Part shown: piece after piece, positions 42,614 to 51,777 of the stretch
How positions within the stretch are numbered: position 1 is the stretch's first letter
How the letters are laid out: every line of letters starts with the position of its first letter
From: Sphaerisporangium album
Lineage (GTDB): Bacteria; Actinomycetota; Actinomycetes; Streptosporangiales; Streptosporangiaceae
Assembly (NCBI RefSeq): GCF_003323745.1
Contig: NZ_QOIL01000016.1
Span: forward strand, 62,001 to 126,000
DNA length: 64,000 bases
Reading direction: 5' to 3'
Notes under the pieces: model-generated
Seen by the model: only the letters and a program-made list of their open reading frames with translations
Database searches by the model: none
Told to the model about the DNA's origin: nothing
Made by a program: the position numbers and the translations under genes

Positions 42614-45283
42614 ATGGAGTCGGTCGAGATTCGGCGGCGTTGGCTGCGGTTCTTCGAGGAGCGCGGGCACGCCGTGGTGCCGTCGGCATCGCTGATCGCC
42701 GACGACCCCACGCTGCTGCTGGTGCCCGCGGGCATGGTCCCGTTCAAGCCGTACTTCCTCGGCGAGGCCAAGCCGCCGCATCCCCGGCTCGTGAGCGTGC
42801 AGAAGTGCGTGCGGACGCCGGACATCGAAGAGGTCGGCAAGACCACCCGGCACGGCACCTTCTTCCAGATGTGCGGGAACTTCTCCTTCGGCGACTACTT
42901 CAAGGAAGGCGCCATCCAGTACGCCTGGGAGCTGCTCACGAACTCCGTGGCGGACGGCGGCTACGGTCTGGACCCGGACCGCATCTGGATCACCGTCTAC
43001 CTCGACGACGACGAGGCCGAGCGCATCTGGCGCGAGAAGATCGGCATTCCGGCCGAGCGCATCCAGCGCCTGGGCATGGGCCCCAATTTCTGGTCCATGG
43101 GAGTCCCCGGCCCGTGCGGGCCCTGCTCGGAGATCAACTACGACCGCGGCCCCGAGTTCGGCCCCGAGGGCGGCCCGGCCGTCAACGACGAGCGGTACGT
43201 CGAGATCTGGAACCTCGTCTTCATGCAGTACGAGCGCGGGCCGGGCGAGGGCAAGGAGGACTACCCGATCCTCGGCGAGCTGCCGTCCAAGAACATCGAC
43301 ACCGGGCTCGGCCTCGAACGCCTCGCGATGATCCTGCAGGGCGTGCACAACATGTACGAGATCGACACGTCCCGGGTCGTGATCGACCGCGCCACCGAGC
43401 TGACCGGCGTCCGCTATGGCGCCGCCCGGGCCTCCGACGTCTCGCTGCGCGTCGTCAGCGACCACATGCGCACGTCCGTGATGCTCATCGGCGACGGCGT
43501 CGTCCCCGGCAACGAGGGGCGCGGGTACGTGCTGCGCCGCATCATGCGCCGCGCGATCCGCAACATGCGGCTGCTCGGCGCCACGGGCCCGGTCGTCCTG
43601 GACCTGGTCGACACGGTCATCAGGTCGATGGGCGAGCAGTACCCCGAGCTCCTCGCCGAGCGCAGGCGCATCGAGGCCGTCGCCCTCGCCGAGGAGGCCG
43701 CGTTCCTCAAGACGCTGAAGGCCGGAACCGCGATCCTCGACACCGCCGTCACCGAGACCAAGGCGTCCGGCGGCGGCGTGCTCGCGGGCGACAAGGCGTT
43801 CCAGCTTCACGACACCTGGGGCTTCCCGATCGACCTCACCCTGGAGATGGCCGCCGAGCAGGGGCTGTCCGTGGACGAGGACGGCTTCCGCCGCCTGATG
43901 AAGGAGCAGCGCGAGCGCGCGAAGGCCGACGCCCGGGCGAAGAAGACCGGCCACGCCGACCTGTCCGCCTACCGCGAGGTGGCCGACGCCTCCGGCTTCA
44001 CCGAGTTCACCGGGTACACCTCCACCGAGGGCGAGTCCACCGTCGTCGGCCTGCTCGTGGACGGCGTCCCGTCGCCCGCCGCGGTCGAGGGGGACACCGT
44101 CGAGGTCGTCCTCGACCGCACCCCGTTCTACGCCGAGGGCGGCGGCCAGCTCGCCGACCAGGGCCGTATCAGGCTGGACTCCGGCGCCGTCATCGAGGTC
44201 CGCGACGTCCAGCAGCCGGTGCCGGGTGTCAGCGTGCACAAGGGCGTCGTGCAGGTCGGCGAGGTGACGCTCGGCGCGTCCGCCTTCGCCGCCATCGACA
44301 TCGGCCGCCGCCGCGCGATCGCCCGCGCCCACAGCGCCACGCACCTCACGCACCAGGCCCTGCGCGACGCGCTCGGCCCGACGGCCTCGCAGGCGGGCTC
44401 GGAGAACTCGCCCGGCCGCTTCCGCTTCGACTTCGGCTCCCCGTCCGCCGTACCCGGAACGGTGCTCGCCGACGTCGAGCAGAAGATCAACGAGGTGCTC
44501 GCCCGCGAGCTCGACGTCGAGGCCGAGGTCATGAGCATCGACGAGGCGAAGCGGCAGGGCGCCATCGCGGAGTTCGGCGAGAAGTACGGCGAGCGCGTGC
44601 GCGTCGTGACCATCGGCGACTTCTCCAAGGAACTGTGCGGCGGCACGCACGTCCGCAACACGGCCCAGCTCGGCCTGGTGAAGCTGCTCGGCGAGTCCTC
44701 GATCGGCTCCGGCGTGCGGCGCATCGAGGCGCTGGTCGGCCTGGACGCCTACAACTTCCTCGCCCGGGAGCACACCGTGGTCGCCCAGCTCCAGGAGCTG
44801 GTCAAAGGCCGCTCCGAGGAGCTCCCGGAGCGCGTCTCCACCATGCTCGGCAGGCTCAGGGACGCCGAGAAGGAGATCGAGAAGTTCCGTGCCGAGAAGG
44901 TCCTGCAGGCGGGCGCGGGCCTCGCCGCGGGCGCGCAGGACGTCAAGGGCGTCGCGGTCGTCGTCGGCCGCGCCCCTGACGGCACGGACGCCGACGACCT
45001 GCGCAAGCTGGTGCTCGACGTGCGCGACCGCATCCTCGGGGGCCGCCCGGCCGTCGTGGCGCTGTTCTCCACGGCGAACGGCCGTCCGCTGACGGTCGTC
45101 GCCACCAACGAGGCCGCCCGCGAGCGCGGCCTGAGGGCCGGAGACCTGGTCCGGACGGCCGCGAAGACGCTGGGCGGCGGCGGTGGGGGCAAGCCGGACA
45201 TCGCCCAGGGCGGCGGCCAGGACCCCGAGGCCGTCGGCGACGCCATGGCGGCCGTCGAACGCCTGATCGCCGAGACGGCCTGA
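42614..45283 (+). CDS. alaS: Alanyl-tRNA synthetase
   Basis: An 889-residue class II synthetase of full length. The N-terminal aminoacylation domain ([40 protein letters not shown]), the editing domain with HSATH and CGGTHV zinc/editing motifs, and the C-Ala domain ending [13 protein letters not shown] are all intact. It attaches alanine to tRNA-Ala and clears mischarged Ser/Gly. A GC hairpin (42566-42585) lies in the leader. Its stop codon sits in an 8-bp tandem repeat. The usual neighbours (ruvX, mltG) are absent here. Confidence 0.97.
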   Translation: MESVEIRRRWLRFFEERGHAVVPSASLIADDPTLLLVPAGMVPFKPYFLGEAKPPHPRLVSVQKCVRTPDIEEVGKTTRHGTFFQMCGNFSFGDYFKEGAIQYAWELLTNSVADGGYGLDPDRIWITVYLDDDEAERIWREKIGIPAERIQRLGMGPNFWSMGVPGPCGPCSEINYDRGPEFGPEGGPAVNDERYVEIWNLVFMQYERGPGEGKEDYPILGELPSKNIDTGLGLERLAMILQGVHNMYEIDTSRVVIDRATELTGVRYGAARASDVSLRVVSDHMRTSVMLIGDGVVPGNEGRGYVLRRIMRRAIRNMRLLGATGPVVLDLVDTVIRSMGEQYPELLAERRRIEAVALAEEAAFLKTLKAGTAILDTAVTETKASGGGVLAGDKAFQLHDTWGFPIDLTLEMAAEQGLSVDEDGFRRLMKEQRERAKADARAKKTGHADLSAYREVADASGFTEFTGYTSTEGESTVVGLLVDGVPSPAAVEGDTVEVVLDRTPFYAEGGGQLADQGRIRLDSGAVIEVRDVQQPVPGVSVHKGVVQVGEVTLGASAFAAIDIGRRRAIARAHSATHLTHQALRDALGPTASQAGSENSPGRFRFDFGSPSAVPGTVLADVEQKINEVLARELDVEAEVMSIDEAKRQGAIAEFGEKYGERVRVVTIGDFSKELCGGTHVRNTAQLGLVKLLGESSIGSGVRRIEALVGLDAYNFLAREHTVVAQLQELVKGRSEELPERVSTMLGRLRDAEKEIEKFRAEKVLQAGAGLAAGAQDVKGVAVVVGRAPDGTDADDLRKLVLDVRDRILGGRPAVVALFSTANGRPLTVVATNEAARERGLRAGDLVRTAAKTLGGGGGGKPDIAQGGGQDPEAVGDAMAAVERLIAETA

Positions 45284-45328
45284 CGGCCTGACGGCCTGAC
45301 GGCCTGACGGCCTGACGGCCTGACGGCC
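45274..45328. repeat. Octanucleotide tandem repeat (GACGGCCT)n across the alaS stop
   Basis: Six full copies of GACGGCCT plus GACGGCC, perfect. The first copy supplies the last codons and the TGA of alaS. Because 8 is not a multiple of 3, copy-number change would not alter the protein unless the first unit is lost; it would alter the 3' UTR. Confidence 0.9.
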
Positions 45329-45435
45329 GACAGGACGCCGACCACCTGCCGACCGCCGCGAGAAGGGCCGACCACCGGGACGCCTTGATCGCGGCGGGGG
45401 CTCCGGCGGCCGAGGCCGACCGCCGGGGCGGGTGG

Positions 45436-46308
45436 CTACGGCTTGCGCGCGACCCCGCCGGCGCAGGCGATCTCCCGCGTCTCGCCCCCGGGGTCCGGCC
45501 GCCACCGCGTCACCGGGACGACGCCGGGCTCCAGCAGCGTCAGGCCGTCGAAGTAGGCGGCGATCAGCTCCGGGCTTCGTGGCGTGTACGGAACGACGCC
45601 CGGTCCGGCGCCGTGCCGTCGCATCGCCTCGACGTACGCCGGGTCGGTGTCGGCGCCGTCGTACAGCGCCAGGTAGCTGCCCGAGGGCAGGGCGTCCATG
45701 AGCCGGTTCACGATCGACCGCGCCTCGTCGTGGTCGGGGACCAGGCCGAGGATGCCCATCAACATGAGCGCGGTGGGCCGGCCGAAGTCCAGCGTCCGTG
45801 CGGCCTCGCTCAGGACGCGGCCGGGGTCGCGGACGTCGGCCTCGATGTAGTCGGTCGCCCCCTCGGGCGTGCTGGTCAGCAGCGCGTGGGCGTGCACCAG
45901 CACCAAGGGGTCGTTGTCCACGTAGACGACGCGCGCGTCCGGGGCCACCCGCTGGGCGACCTCGTGGGTGTTGTCGACGGCGGGCAGGCCGCTGCCGATG
46001 TCCAGGAACTGCCGGATTCCCGCCTCGCCGGCCAGGTGGCGCACGACACGGGTCAGCATCTCGCGGGACCGCAGGGCGATCTCGGCCATGTCGGGGAAGA
46101 CCGCCCGGACCCGGTCGCCGGCCTGGCGGTCGACGGGGTAGTTGTCCTTCCCGCCCAGCAGGTAGTTCCAGATGCGGGCCGAGTGCGGCACGGACGCGTC
46201 GACGCGCGGCGGCACGGGCCTTTCGGCGGAGTCGTCGGTGTCTGCGCTGTGGTCGGTGTCGTCGGTGTCGTCGGACAAGGGACCTGGTACGGCCGGCTCG
46301 TCGAGCAT
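45436..46308 (-). CDS. SAM-dependent methyltransferase, DUF574 (PF04672) family
   Basis: A 290-residue protein of the actinomycete-specific DUF574 family: ARIWNYLLGGKDNYPVDR, FLDIGSGLPAVDNTHEVAQ, VVYVDNDPLVLVHAHALL and YIEADVRDP. The N-terminal 35 residues are acidic (DDTDDTDHSADTDDS). It binds SAM; members are numerous in Streptomyces and Actinomadura and mostly of unknown target. The start could be GTG 46326; ATG 46308 has GGGAG upstream. Confidence 0.9.
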   Translation of the reverse strand: MLDEPAVPGPLSDDTDDTDHSADTDDSAERPVPPRVDASVPHSARIWNYLLGGKDNYPVDRQAGDRVRAVFPDMAEIALRSREMLTRVVRHLAGEAGIRQFLDIGSGLPAVDNTHEVAQRVAPDARVVYVDNDPLVLVHAHALLTSTPEGATDYIEADVRDPGRVLSEAARTLDFGRPTALMLMGILGLVPDHDEARSIVNRLMDALPSGSYLALYDGADTDPAYVEAMRRHGAGPGVVPYTPRSPELIAAYFDGLTLLEPGVVPVTRWRPDPGGETREIACAGGVARKP

Positions 46309-46500
46309 GGTGGTGTCTCCCGTCACCCGCTGGCTTCGCTCAGAGGGTACGCCCCACGGTCGCCGGGGAAAGATCGGGATGGGCCTCGACGAATCGCCGC
46401 AGGCCGGGCGATGGTTCGTCCCACCGTGCGGCCGAGACCGTGCCGACCCCGCCCGGTCGTGCGAGCGGGATCGGCCGGTCGTCGGACCTCGCCGTTCCGG

Positions 46501-47052
46501 TTACTTCTTCGGTGGTTTGACGAGGGTGTTGTGGAAGGAACGGACCAGCCACCGGCCGCCGGTCTTGACCACGAGGCTGGTGTTCCACGAGGTCGTGTTC
46601 GGATGGCAGCTCGTCTCGGCGCGGTAGAACACGCACCCCTTGCGGATGATGTAGGCCAGCGTGGGGGACAGCATCTGGACCTTTTCCTCCAGCGTGATGA
46701 TGCGGCTGTCCTTCAACTGGGCGCCGAGATACCGCTGGAACCGCACGCCGATCTCGCGGCCCGTGTGGATGTGCTCGCCGGTGACGTTGACGAAGTCGGC
46801 ATCCGGCGTGTACGTCGCGCCGTACGCGTGCCCGTCCCCCCGCGCCCAGGCCTCGGCCTGGCGCTGCCACAGCTGCGCGAGGGCGGTGAGGTCGGGATCG
46901 GTGGCGCCCGCCGTCATGGGGGAGTGGACCGGCGCCGCGCGGACGTCGCCGGTCGGGGCGTGCGCCGGCGTGGCCGCGCCGGTCAGCGCCAGTCCGAGCC
47001 CGCTCATGACGACCAGGCGGATCGGTCCCCTCGCGTACGTGTGGATGCCCAT
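46501..47052 (-). CDS. Secreted SgcJ/EcaC-like (NTF2-fold) protein A
   Basis: A 183-residue protein with a signal peptide (PIRLVVMSGLGLALTGAA, cleavage near AHA) and an NTF2-fold domain: LTALAQLWQRQAEAWARGDGHAYGATYTPDADFVNVTGEHIHT, the SgcJ/EcaC/DUF4440-type pattern. Two Cys (GCVFYRAETSC) may form a disulfide. It is a paralog of the next gene upstream (47105), with the same closing RSFHNTLVKP. Function unknown. Confidence 0.85.
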   Translation of the reverse strand: MGIHTYARGPIRLVVMSGLGLALTGAATPAHAPTGDVRAAPVHSPMTAGATDPDLTALAQLWQRQAEAWARGDGHAYGATYTPDADFVNVTGEHIHTGREIGVRFQRYLGAQLKDSRIITLEEKVQMLSPTLAYIIRKGCVFYRAETSCHPNTTSWNTSLVVKTGGRWLVRSFHNTLVKPPKK

Positions 47053-47104
47053 CTGTGCCCCCGTCCGAGATTGATGCCAGATGCATCTGATGTGGTGTGG
47101 AGTG

Positions 47105-47746
47105 TCATGGGGTGGGAGGGCTCACGGCTTCGCCGGGGCCGTCCGGGAGCGCCGGCGGCCGTTCCCGGGTGGCGGGGAGGACGCCCCTGAACGGCCGGCG
47201 CGTCTGGTCGTGCGGTTGGACGAGGGTGTTGTGGAAGGACGTGATCAGCCACTGGCCGGCGTCCTTGACGGCGACGCTGGTGTTGATCGAAAGGGTGTCG
47301 GGCCGGCAGGACCTCTCGGCGCCGTACAGGACGCAGTCCTTCCGCACGATGATCGCCATCGTCGGCGAGACGAGCCGTACCCGCTCGTCCAATCTCAGGA
47401 TGTGCGTGTTCTTGAGGTCGTTGTTGAAGTAGAACTGGAGTCTGGCGGCGATGACAGGTCGGTTGCGCAGATGCTCGCCTTTTATGTTCACGAGATCGGC
47501 GTCCGCGGTGTAGATCCTGGCGTACGCGGCGCCGTCCCCCCGGGCCCAGGCCTCGGCCTGCCGCTCCCAGATGCGCCTCAGGGCCACCAGATCGGAATCG
47601 GCGGCGGTGGCCGGCGTTCGCGAGGCGGCCGCCGGGTTGTCCGCCGACGTGGCGCCGACCGGCCGAGGGCCTGTCAGGAGCGCGGCCCCGAGCCCGCCGA
47701 CGACGGCCAGGTGGACGGTTCTCCTGGTGTATCGACGAATGTCCAT
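47105..47746 (-). CDS. Secreted SgcJ/EcaC-like (NTF2-fold) protein B
   Basis: A 213-residue paralog of the neighbouring protein. It has signal peptide VHLAVVGGLGAALLTGPRP, domain LRRIWERQAEAWARGDGAAYARIYTADADLVNIKGEHL, the Cys pair DCVLYGAERSC and the end TSFHNTLVQP, plus a 35-residue Pro/Arg-rich tail missing from the partner. The tandem pair arose by duplication; both are exported. Confidence 0.85.
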   Translation of the reverse strand: MDIRRYTRRTVHLAVVGGLGAALLTGPRPVGATSADNPAAASRTPATAADSDLVALRRIWERQAEAWARGDGAAYARIYTADADLVNIKGEHLRNRPVIAARLQFYFNNDLKNTHILRLDERVRLVSPTMAIIVRKDCVLYGAERSCRPDTLSINTSVAVKDAGQWLITSFHNTLVQPHDQTRRPFRGVLPATRERPPALPDGPGEAVSPPTP

Positions 47747-48013
47747 GCATGCCCCCGTTCAACGTGCACCTGGAGCAAACGTATAGGCGATTCTCCTTAT
47801 CGATGGTCGAGACGATCACGCGCCCGGTTATGACTCGGCAACCTGTGCATACAGGCGGGATTCGTCGCGGGCGCGCGGGCGGTTTCTTCTGATTGCTGCG
47901 TGGCTTGTCTATGGGTATTCCCCGGAATGCCGGTTTTGGCACTTCGCTTGCGATTTTCCCCAGATTGTTCCGCGAGGGGCCGGGGAAGGATGCCGGGCGA
48001 GGGGGAGTGACAT

Positions 48014-48904
48014 ATGCACATAGCCGTACTCGGAATGGGGCACATGGGGCGAGCCGTGGCAATGCGTCTGCTCGACCACGAACTCAACGTAACCGTATGG
48101 AACCGGACGCAGGGCAAGGCCGCGCAGGTGGTCCAGGCCGGCGCGTCCGAGGCCTCCACGCCGGAGGAAGCCGCCAAGGGCGCCGACGCGGTGCTCATGT
48201 CGCTGGCCGACGACGCGGCCGTCATGGAGGTGGCCGGACGGCTCACCGAGATGGGATCCGGCGAGGACGGGCCGATCCTGGCCGACCTGAGCACCGTCTC
48301 CCCGCGCACCTCCCGCGCGGTCAGGGACCTGGTCCCCGGTGGCCGTTTCCTGGCCGCCCCCATCATCGGAGCCCCGCAGACCATCGGCCACGGCAAGGCC
48401 ACGTGCCTGCTCGCGGGCGACCGGCGCCTGGCCGACCGGCTGGAGCCCGTGTGGACGAGCCTGTTCCTCGGCCGGCAGTACTGCGGCGAGGACCCCGGCG
48501 CCGCCACCACCTTCAAGCTCCTCAACAACTACCTCCTGATCTCGGCGATGGCCGTCATGGCCGAGGTCGTGGCCACCGCCGAGGCCGCCGGTCTCGACAC
48601 CGGCCTGCTGCGCGAGGCCCTCCACCAGTGGCCCACCGTCCCGCCCTGCCTCTTCAACCGGATCGACGACACCATCGGCGGCGACCACCACGGGTGGTTC
48701 AGCACCCGGCTCGGCGCCAAGGACGTACGGCTCGTCGCCGAGGTCGCGGAGGAGAACGGCCTGCCCCTGCCCATCGCACGGCTCGTCGAGCGGCGCTTCG
48801 AGGAGGCGGCGCGGCACACGTCGAGCGAGGCCGACATCGCCGCCATCGTCGAGCTGGTCCGTGCCGGCCGCGGCCCCCGCCCGGGACTGCCCGTCCATGC
48901 CTGA
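48014..48904 (+). CDS. NAD(P)-binding 6PGDH/imine-reductase-like oxidoreductase
   Basis: A 296-residue protein: MHIAVLGMGHMGRAVAMRLL, VWNRTQGKA (NADPH-type Arg/Thr), LADLSTVSPRTSRA, AAPIIGAPQTIGHGKATCLLAGD and KLLNNYLLISAMAVMAE. The catalytic Lys region is FKLLNN. This is the actinomycete NADPH beta-hydroxyacid dehydrogenase/imine reductase branch. An SDR gene overlaps its 3' end (ATGCCTGA), so the two form an operon. Confidence 0.88.
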   Translation: MHIAVLGMGHMGRAVAMRLLDHELNVTVWNRTQGKAAQVVQAGASEASTPEEAAKGADAVLMSLADDAAVMEVAGRLTEMGSGEDGPILADLSTVSPRTSRAVRDLVPGGRFLAAPIIGAPQTIGHGKATCLLAGDRRLADRLEPVWTSLFLGRQYCGEDPGAATTFKLLNNYLLISAMAVMAEVVATAEAAGLDTGLLREALHQWPTVPPCLFNRIDDTIGGDHHGWFSTRLGAKDVRLVAEVAEENGLPLPIARLVERRFEEAARHTSSEADIAAIVELVRAGRGPRPGLPVHA

Positions 48905-49658
48905 GCGCGGCGGCCCCGCGTCCCGTCCGATGACGGCGCTGGTCACCGGGGCGAACCAGGGGATCGGGCGCGAGATCGCCGCCGGGCTCGCGGCGCGCGG
49001 CATGACCGTGCTGCTCGGCGCCAGGGACCCGCGCCGCGGTGAGGAGGCGGCCGAGGCCCTGCGGTCCACCGGCGGGGACGTGCGGGTGATCCAGCTCGAC
49101 GTCACCGACGGCACGTCCGTGAAGGCCGCGGCGCAGTACGTGGACGGCCGCTTCGGCGTGCTCGACGTCCTGGTCAACAACGCCGGCATCCTCGGCGACC
49201 GCGCCGGGCAGGCTCCGGGCACCGCCGAGCTGGACGTCGTCAGGGACGTGTTCGAGACGAACGTCTTCGGCGTGATCAGCGTGACCACCGCGATGATCCC
49301 GCTGCTGATCCGGTCCCCGGCGGGACGCGTCGTCAACGTCACCAGCGGCCTCGGATCGCTGACGCTGATGGGCGACCCCGCCGGTCCGTTCGCCGGGCGG
49401 CCCGCCTCGGTGGCCTACGTCCCGTCCAAGACCGCGCTCAACTCGCTGACCGTGCAGTACGCCCGGGAGCTGCGCGCGCACGGGATCCTGGTCAACGCGG
49501 CGGACCCGGGGCCGTGCGCGACCGGCTTCACCTCGGGCGTGCCCGGCCTCACGCGCACCGCCGCCGAGGGCGCCGCGATCGCCGTCCACCTCGCCACCCT
49601 CCCCGCCGACGGCCCCACGGGGGGCTGCTTCGGCGACCAGGGGGCGGTTCCCTGGTAG
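48897..49658 (+). CDS. Short-chain dehydrogenase/reductase
   Basis: A 253-residue SDR: TALVTGANQGIGREIA, VLVNNAGILGD, VTSGLGSL for the catalytic Ser and VAYVPSKTALNSL for Tyr-x3-Lys. It resembles carbonyl-reductase-like SDRs acting on ketones or quinones with NADPH. It overlaps the preceding oxidoreductase gene by 8 bp, and a strong hairpin follows. Confidence 0.92.
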   Translation: MPERGGPASRPMTALVTGANQGIGREIAAGLAARGMTVLLGARDPRRGEEAAEALRSTGGDVRVIQLDVTDGTSVKAAAQYVDGRFGVLDVLVNNAGILGDRAGQAPGTAELDVVRDVFETNVFGVISVTTAMIPLLIRSPAGRVVNVTSGLGSLTLMGDPAGPFAGRPASVAYVPSKTALNSLTVQYARELRAHGILVNAADPGPCATGFTSGVPGLTRTAAEGAAIAVHLATLPADGPTGGCFGDQGAVPW

Positions 49659-49682
49659 TGAGCTCGCGGAGTGATCCCTGAG

Positions 49683-49719
49683 GTATCCGGGCCGTTCCCT
49701 TGCGGGGCGGCCCGGATAC
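49683..49719 (+). terminator. Hairpin after the SDR gene
   Basis: GTATCCGGGCCG (49683-49694) pairs perfectly with CGGCCCGGATAC (49708-49719), a 12-bp stem with a 13-nt loop, 25 bp after the SDR stop. No T-tract. Confidence 0.8.
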
Positions 49720-49817
49720 GCCCGAAGCAGTGACGAATCTCCACCGATCCGTGACCGTGGCCTGGAATCGTGGTGCGCCCGGCGAGCCGGTCGCCGGGGC
49801 GGACACGGAGATGGACA

Positions 49818-50690
49818 GTGCTCGATCACAAAGCGCGGCGCATCGCCCTCAGGCTCTCCGGCTTCGGCATGGCCTTCGGGCTGTTCGCCAGCGTGAACCC
49901 GGCATCTGCGGCACCCGCGCGGGCCGTGACGGTCGCGACCGACATCGTCGAGTACACCTGCAAGACCGAGGGCGTGACCGAGACCCAGAACGTGAAGGTC
50001 CGCGTCGAGCTGACGATGCCGACCGGCGCCAAGGTGGGGGAGCCGCTGACCATCGGCTGGCGGGGGACCTACGTGGGCACCGGCGTGACGGCCCCCGCCG
50101 AAGGACTCGACGTCGCCACCAACCTCTACGCCTACGCGTCGATCAGCGAATTCCAGGCACTGACCTCGGGCACGGGCGTGAGCAGTGTCAGCACCGTGGC
50201 TCCGGGCCAGGTCATCCCGCTGCCGACCACCAAGGTCGACATCACGACGACACCGTCCTACGCGGACACGGGGATCGTGCGAGCAGGCGGCATCAACTTC
50301 GGGCCGGGCCCGACCGAGCCGGTCGTCAACTGCGACGTGCTGAACAAGGAAGACCTCACCACCTACACGCTGGTGGTGACCGAGGAGGGCGGCTCCGCGA
50401 GCCCCTCCCCGACGCCCACGCCGACCCCGACCCCCACCCCCTCGGCCACGCCGACGCCCACCGACACCGCGCCCGAGGCGGACGACGGCGTTCAGGTGGG
50501 CGGGGGCGCGAACGGCAAGGTGACCCGGACCCCGCAGGGCGGGGCAGGGACCGGTGGCGGCGGCGAGGCGGGGCCCGACGGGCGTGTCCTCGTGACCACC
50601 GGCCTTCTGCTCATCCTGCTGGCCGGAGCCGGCGGCCTCACCCTGCGCCGCACCGGCGCCCGGCGTCATCGAGCAGGCTCGGCGGGCTGA
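49818..50690 (+). CDS. Secreted membrane-tethered surface protein (DUF6801-like)
   Basis: A 290-residue protein from GTG 49818 with GGAG 7 nt upstream. Signal peptide LRLSGFGMAFGLFASVNPASA, then a beta-rich domain (TDIVEYTCKTEGVTETQNVKVRVELTM... with two Cys), a PTPTPTPTP wall-spanning linker near residues 195-215, a Gly-rich stretch and a C-terminal membrane helix (VLVTTGLLLILLAGAGGLTL) with a basic tail. There is no LPxTG. The beta domain resembles DUF6801-type actinomycete surface proteins, with low certainty. It opens the surface-protein locus. Confidence 0.8.
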   Translation: MLDHKARRIALRLSGFGMAFGLFASVNPASAAPARAVTVATDIVEYTCKTEGVTETQNVKVRVELTMPTGAKVGEPLTIGWRGTYVGTGVTAPAEGLDVATNLYAYASISEFQALTSGTGVSSVSTVAPGQVIPLPTTKVDITTTPSYADTGIVRAGGINFGPGPTEPVVNCDVLNKEDLTTYTLVVTEEGGSASPSPTPTPTPTPTPSATPTPTDTAPEADDGVQVGGGANGKVTRTPQGGAGTGGGGEAGPDGRVLVTTGLLLILLAGAGGLTLRRTGARRHRAGSAG

Positions 50691-50815
50691 GAACGAGACC
50701 CGGCACGAGAAGGAGACCCGGCACGCGGAGACCGGGCCCCGGACGTCGAGACCTCGACCGCGCGTGCTGATGAGGCGCGCCGGTACGCCGTGACGTGGCC
50801 CGCCTGGTCCGCGGG

Positions 50816-51400
50816 TCAGGGCCTCGGTCTCCTGCGGCGGGTCGCCAGGCGGATGAGGACCGCGCCGCCGAGCAGCGTGGCCGCGCCGCCGACCAGTGTG
50901 ATCACCAGCGTGGCCGGGTCGGCGCCCGTGAAGGGCAGTCTGCCCGGGGCGGGCCCGCCCGGCCGGGCAGGAGCGCCCGGCTGGACGGGGGCCGTGCCGC
51001 CGGTGGAGACGCCGCCCGGCTGTTCCGCTCCGGCCGGGCCGGTGCCGTGGCCCGCGCGAGAGTCCTCGCCCCCGCCGTGGGAGTCGTTCGCGCCCTCGGT
51101 GTACTCGAAGGTCCCGCCCCCGGAGACGGTCACCCCGCCGCCGGACTCGCCGGCCGGTTCCTCGACGGCCACGACGCCGGCGGGCCCTCCCTTGGGGTCG
51201 ACCGGGGTGGCCGGTTCGCGGCCAGAAGGCGGCGGGTCGCCCTTCGGAGGAAGGACGCGCACCGACACCTCGGTGGACGAGGAGGGCGTGCGCTCCGGGG
51301 CGGGGGCGGGTTCGGCGGGCGACGTCGCCAGGCCGGCGCAGAAGACCAGCGCGATCGCCGGCTCGACGCCGAGCAGGAACGGCGTGAAACGTCTACCCAT
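50816..51400 (-). CDS. Small LPxTG sortase-anchored surface protein
   Basis: A 194-residue protein with an N-terminal signal (FTPFLLGVEPAIALVFCAGLA), a Pro/Gly/Glu-rich disordered middle, and a classic sorting signal LPFTG followed by a hydrophobic helix (TLVITLVGGAATLLGGAVLI) and RRRRPRP. It should be attached to the cell wall by sortase. It is divergent from the DUF916-like gene. Small LPxTG proteins (CscD) accompany DUF916 and WxL proteins in Firmicutes Csc clusters. ATG 51403 is equally possible. Confidence 0.88.
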   Translation of the reverse strand: MGRRFTPFLLGVEPAIALVFCAGLATSPAEPAPAPERTPSSSTEVSVRVLPPKGDPPPSGREPATPVDPKGGPAGVVAVEEPAGESGGGVTVSGGGTFEYTEGANDSHGGGEDSRAGHGTGPAGAEQPGGVSTGGTAPVQPGAPARPGGPAPGRLPFTGADPATLVITLVGGAATLLGGAVLIRLATRRRRPRP

Positions 51401-51403
51401 CAT

Positions 51404-51777
51404 TCCCCCAAATATCCCCGGTAATGGTTAATTGACGATTGGCTTGATATCTTTGCTCTTCCGGGTTTTTACCCCTTTGGTCGCCGTGTCCACCGCGACG
51501 AACGTCCATCTCCCTGAATCTCTCCGTCCTTTCTGGACGTAGATTTCATTACCAGCCAGAAGCGGATGGTGTGCGCGGACATACGAACGTGTGACGGTTC
51601 AAATGGCATTTAGGGGTGGCATCTCCGGCCCTTGGCTGGTTTCGCGGACGACACGTCAGTTCTTCGGACGATCATTCTTGACACTCTGAGTGAGCATTCG
51701 GACACTGTCTGCAAATGATCACTGTGGGTGGCGAGGGTTACGCGCATGCAACTGGTCGTATTCGTTCGGGCGTCCAG
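51404..51777. other. Divergent promoter region of the surface-protein locus
   Basis: About 370 bp of lower-GC DNA between the LPFTG gene and the DUF916-like gene. TTGACA at 51678-51683 is followed at 17 bp by GACACT, a weak plus-strand promoter. An in-frame ATG at 51715 exists, but signal-peptide logic favours GTG 51778. Nothing else is recognised. Confidence 0.45.

Noticed and set aside
45274-45328. Candidate CRISPR-like or iteron array
   Set aside because: Contiguous 8-bp units without spacers, no Cas or replication genes; a simple tandem repeat.
40793-45505. 1570-codon open frame on the minus strand opposite the M28 and alaS genes
   Set aside because: It is antisense to two strongly conserved genes, has low-complexity Gly/Arg/Val/Asp/His composition and no recognisable domain. 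It is a GC-driven shadow.
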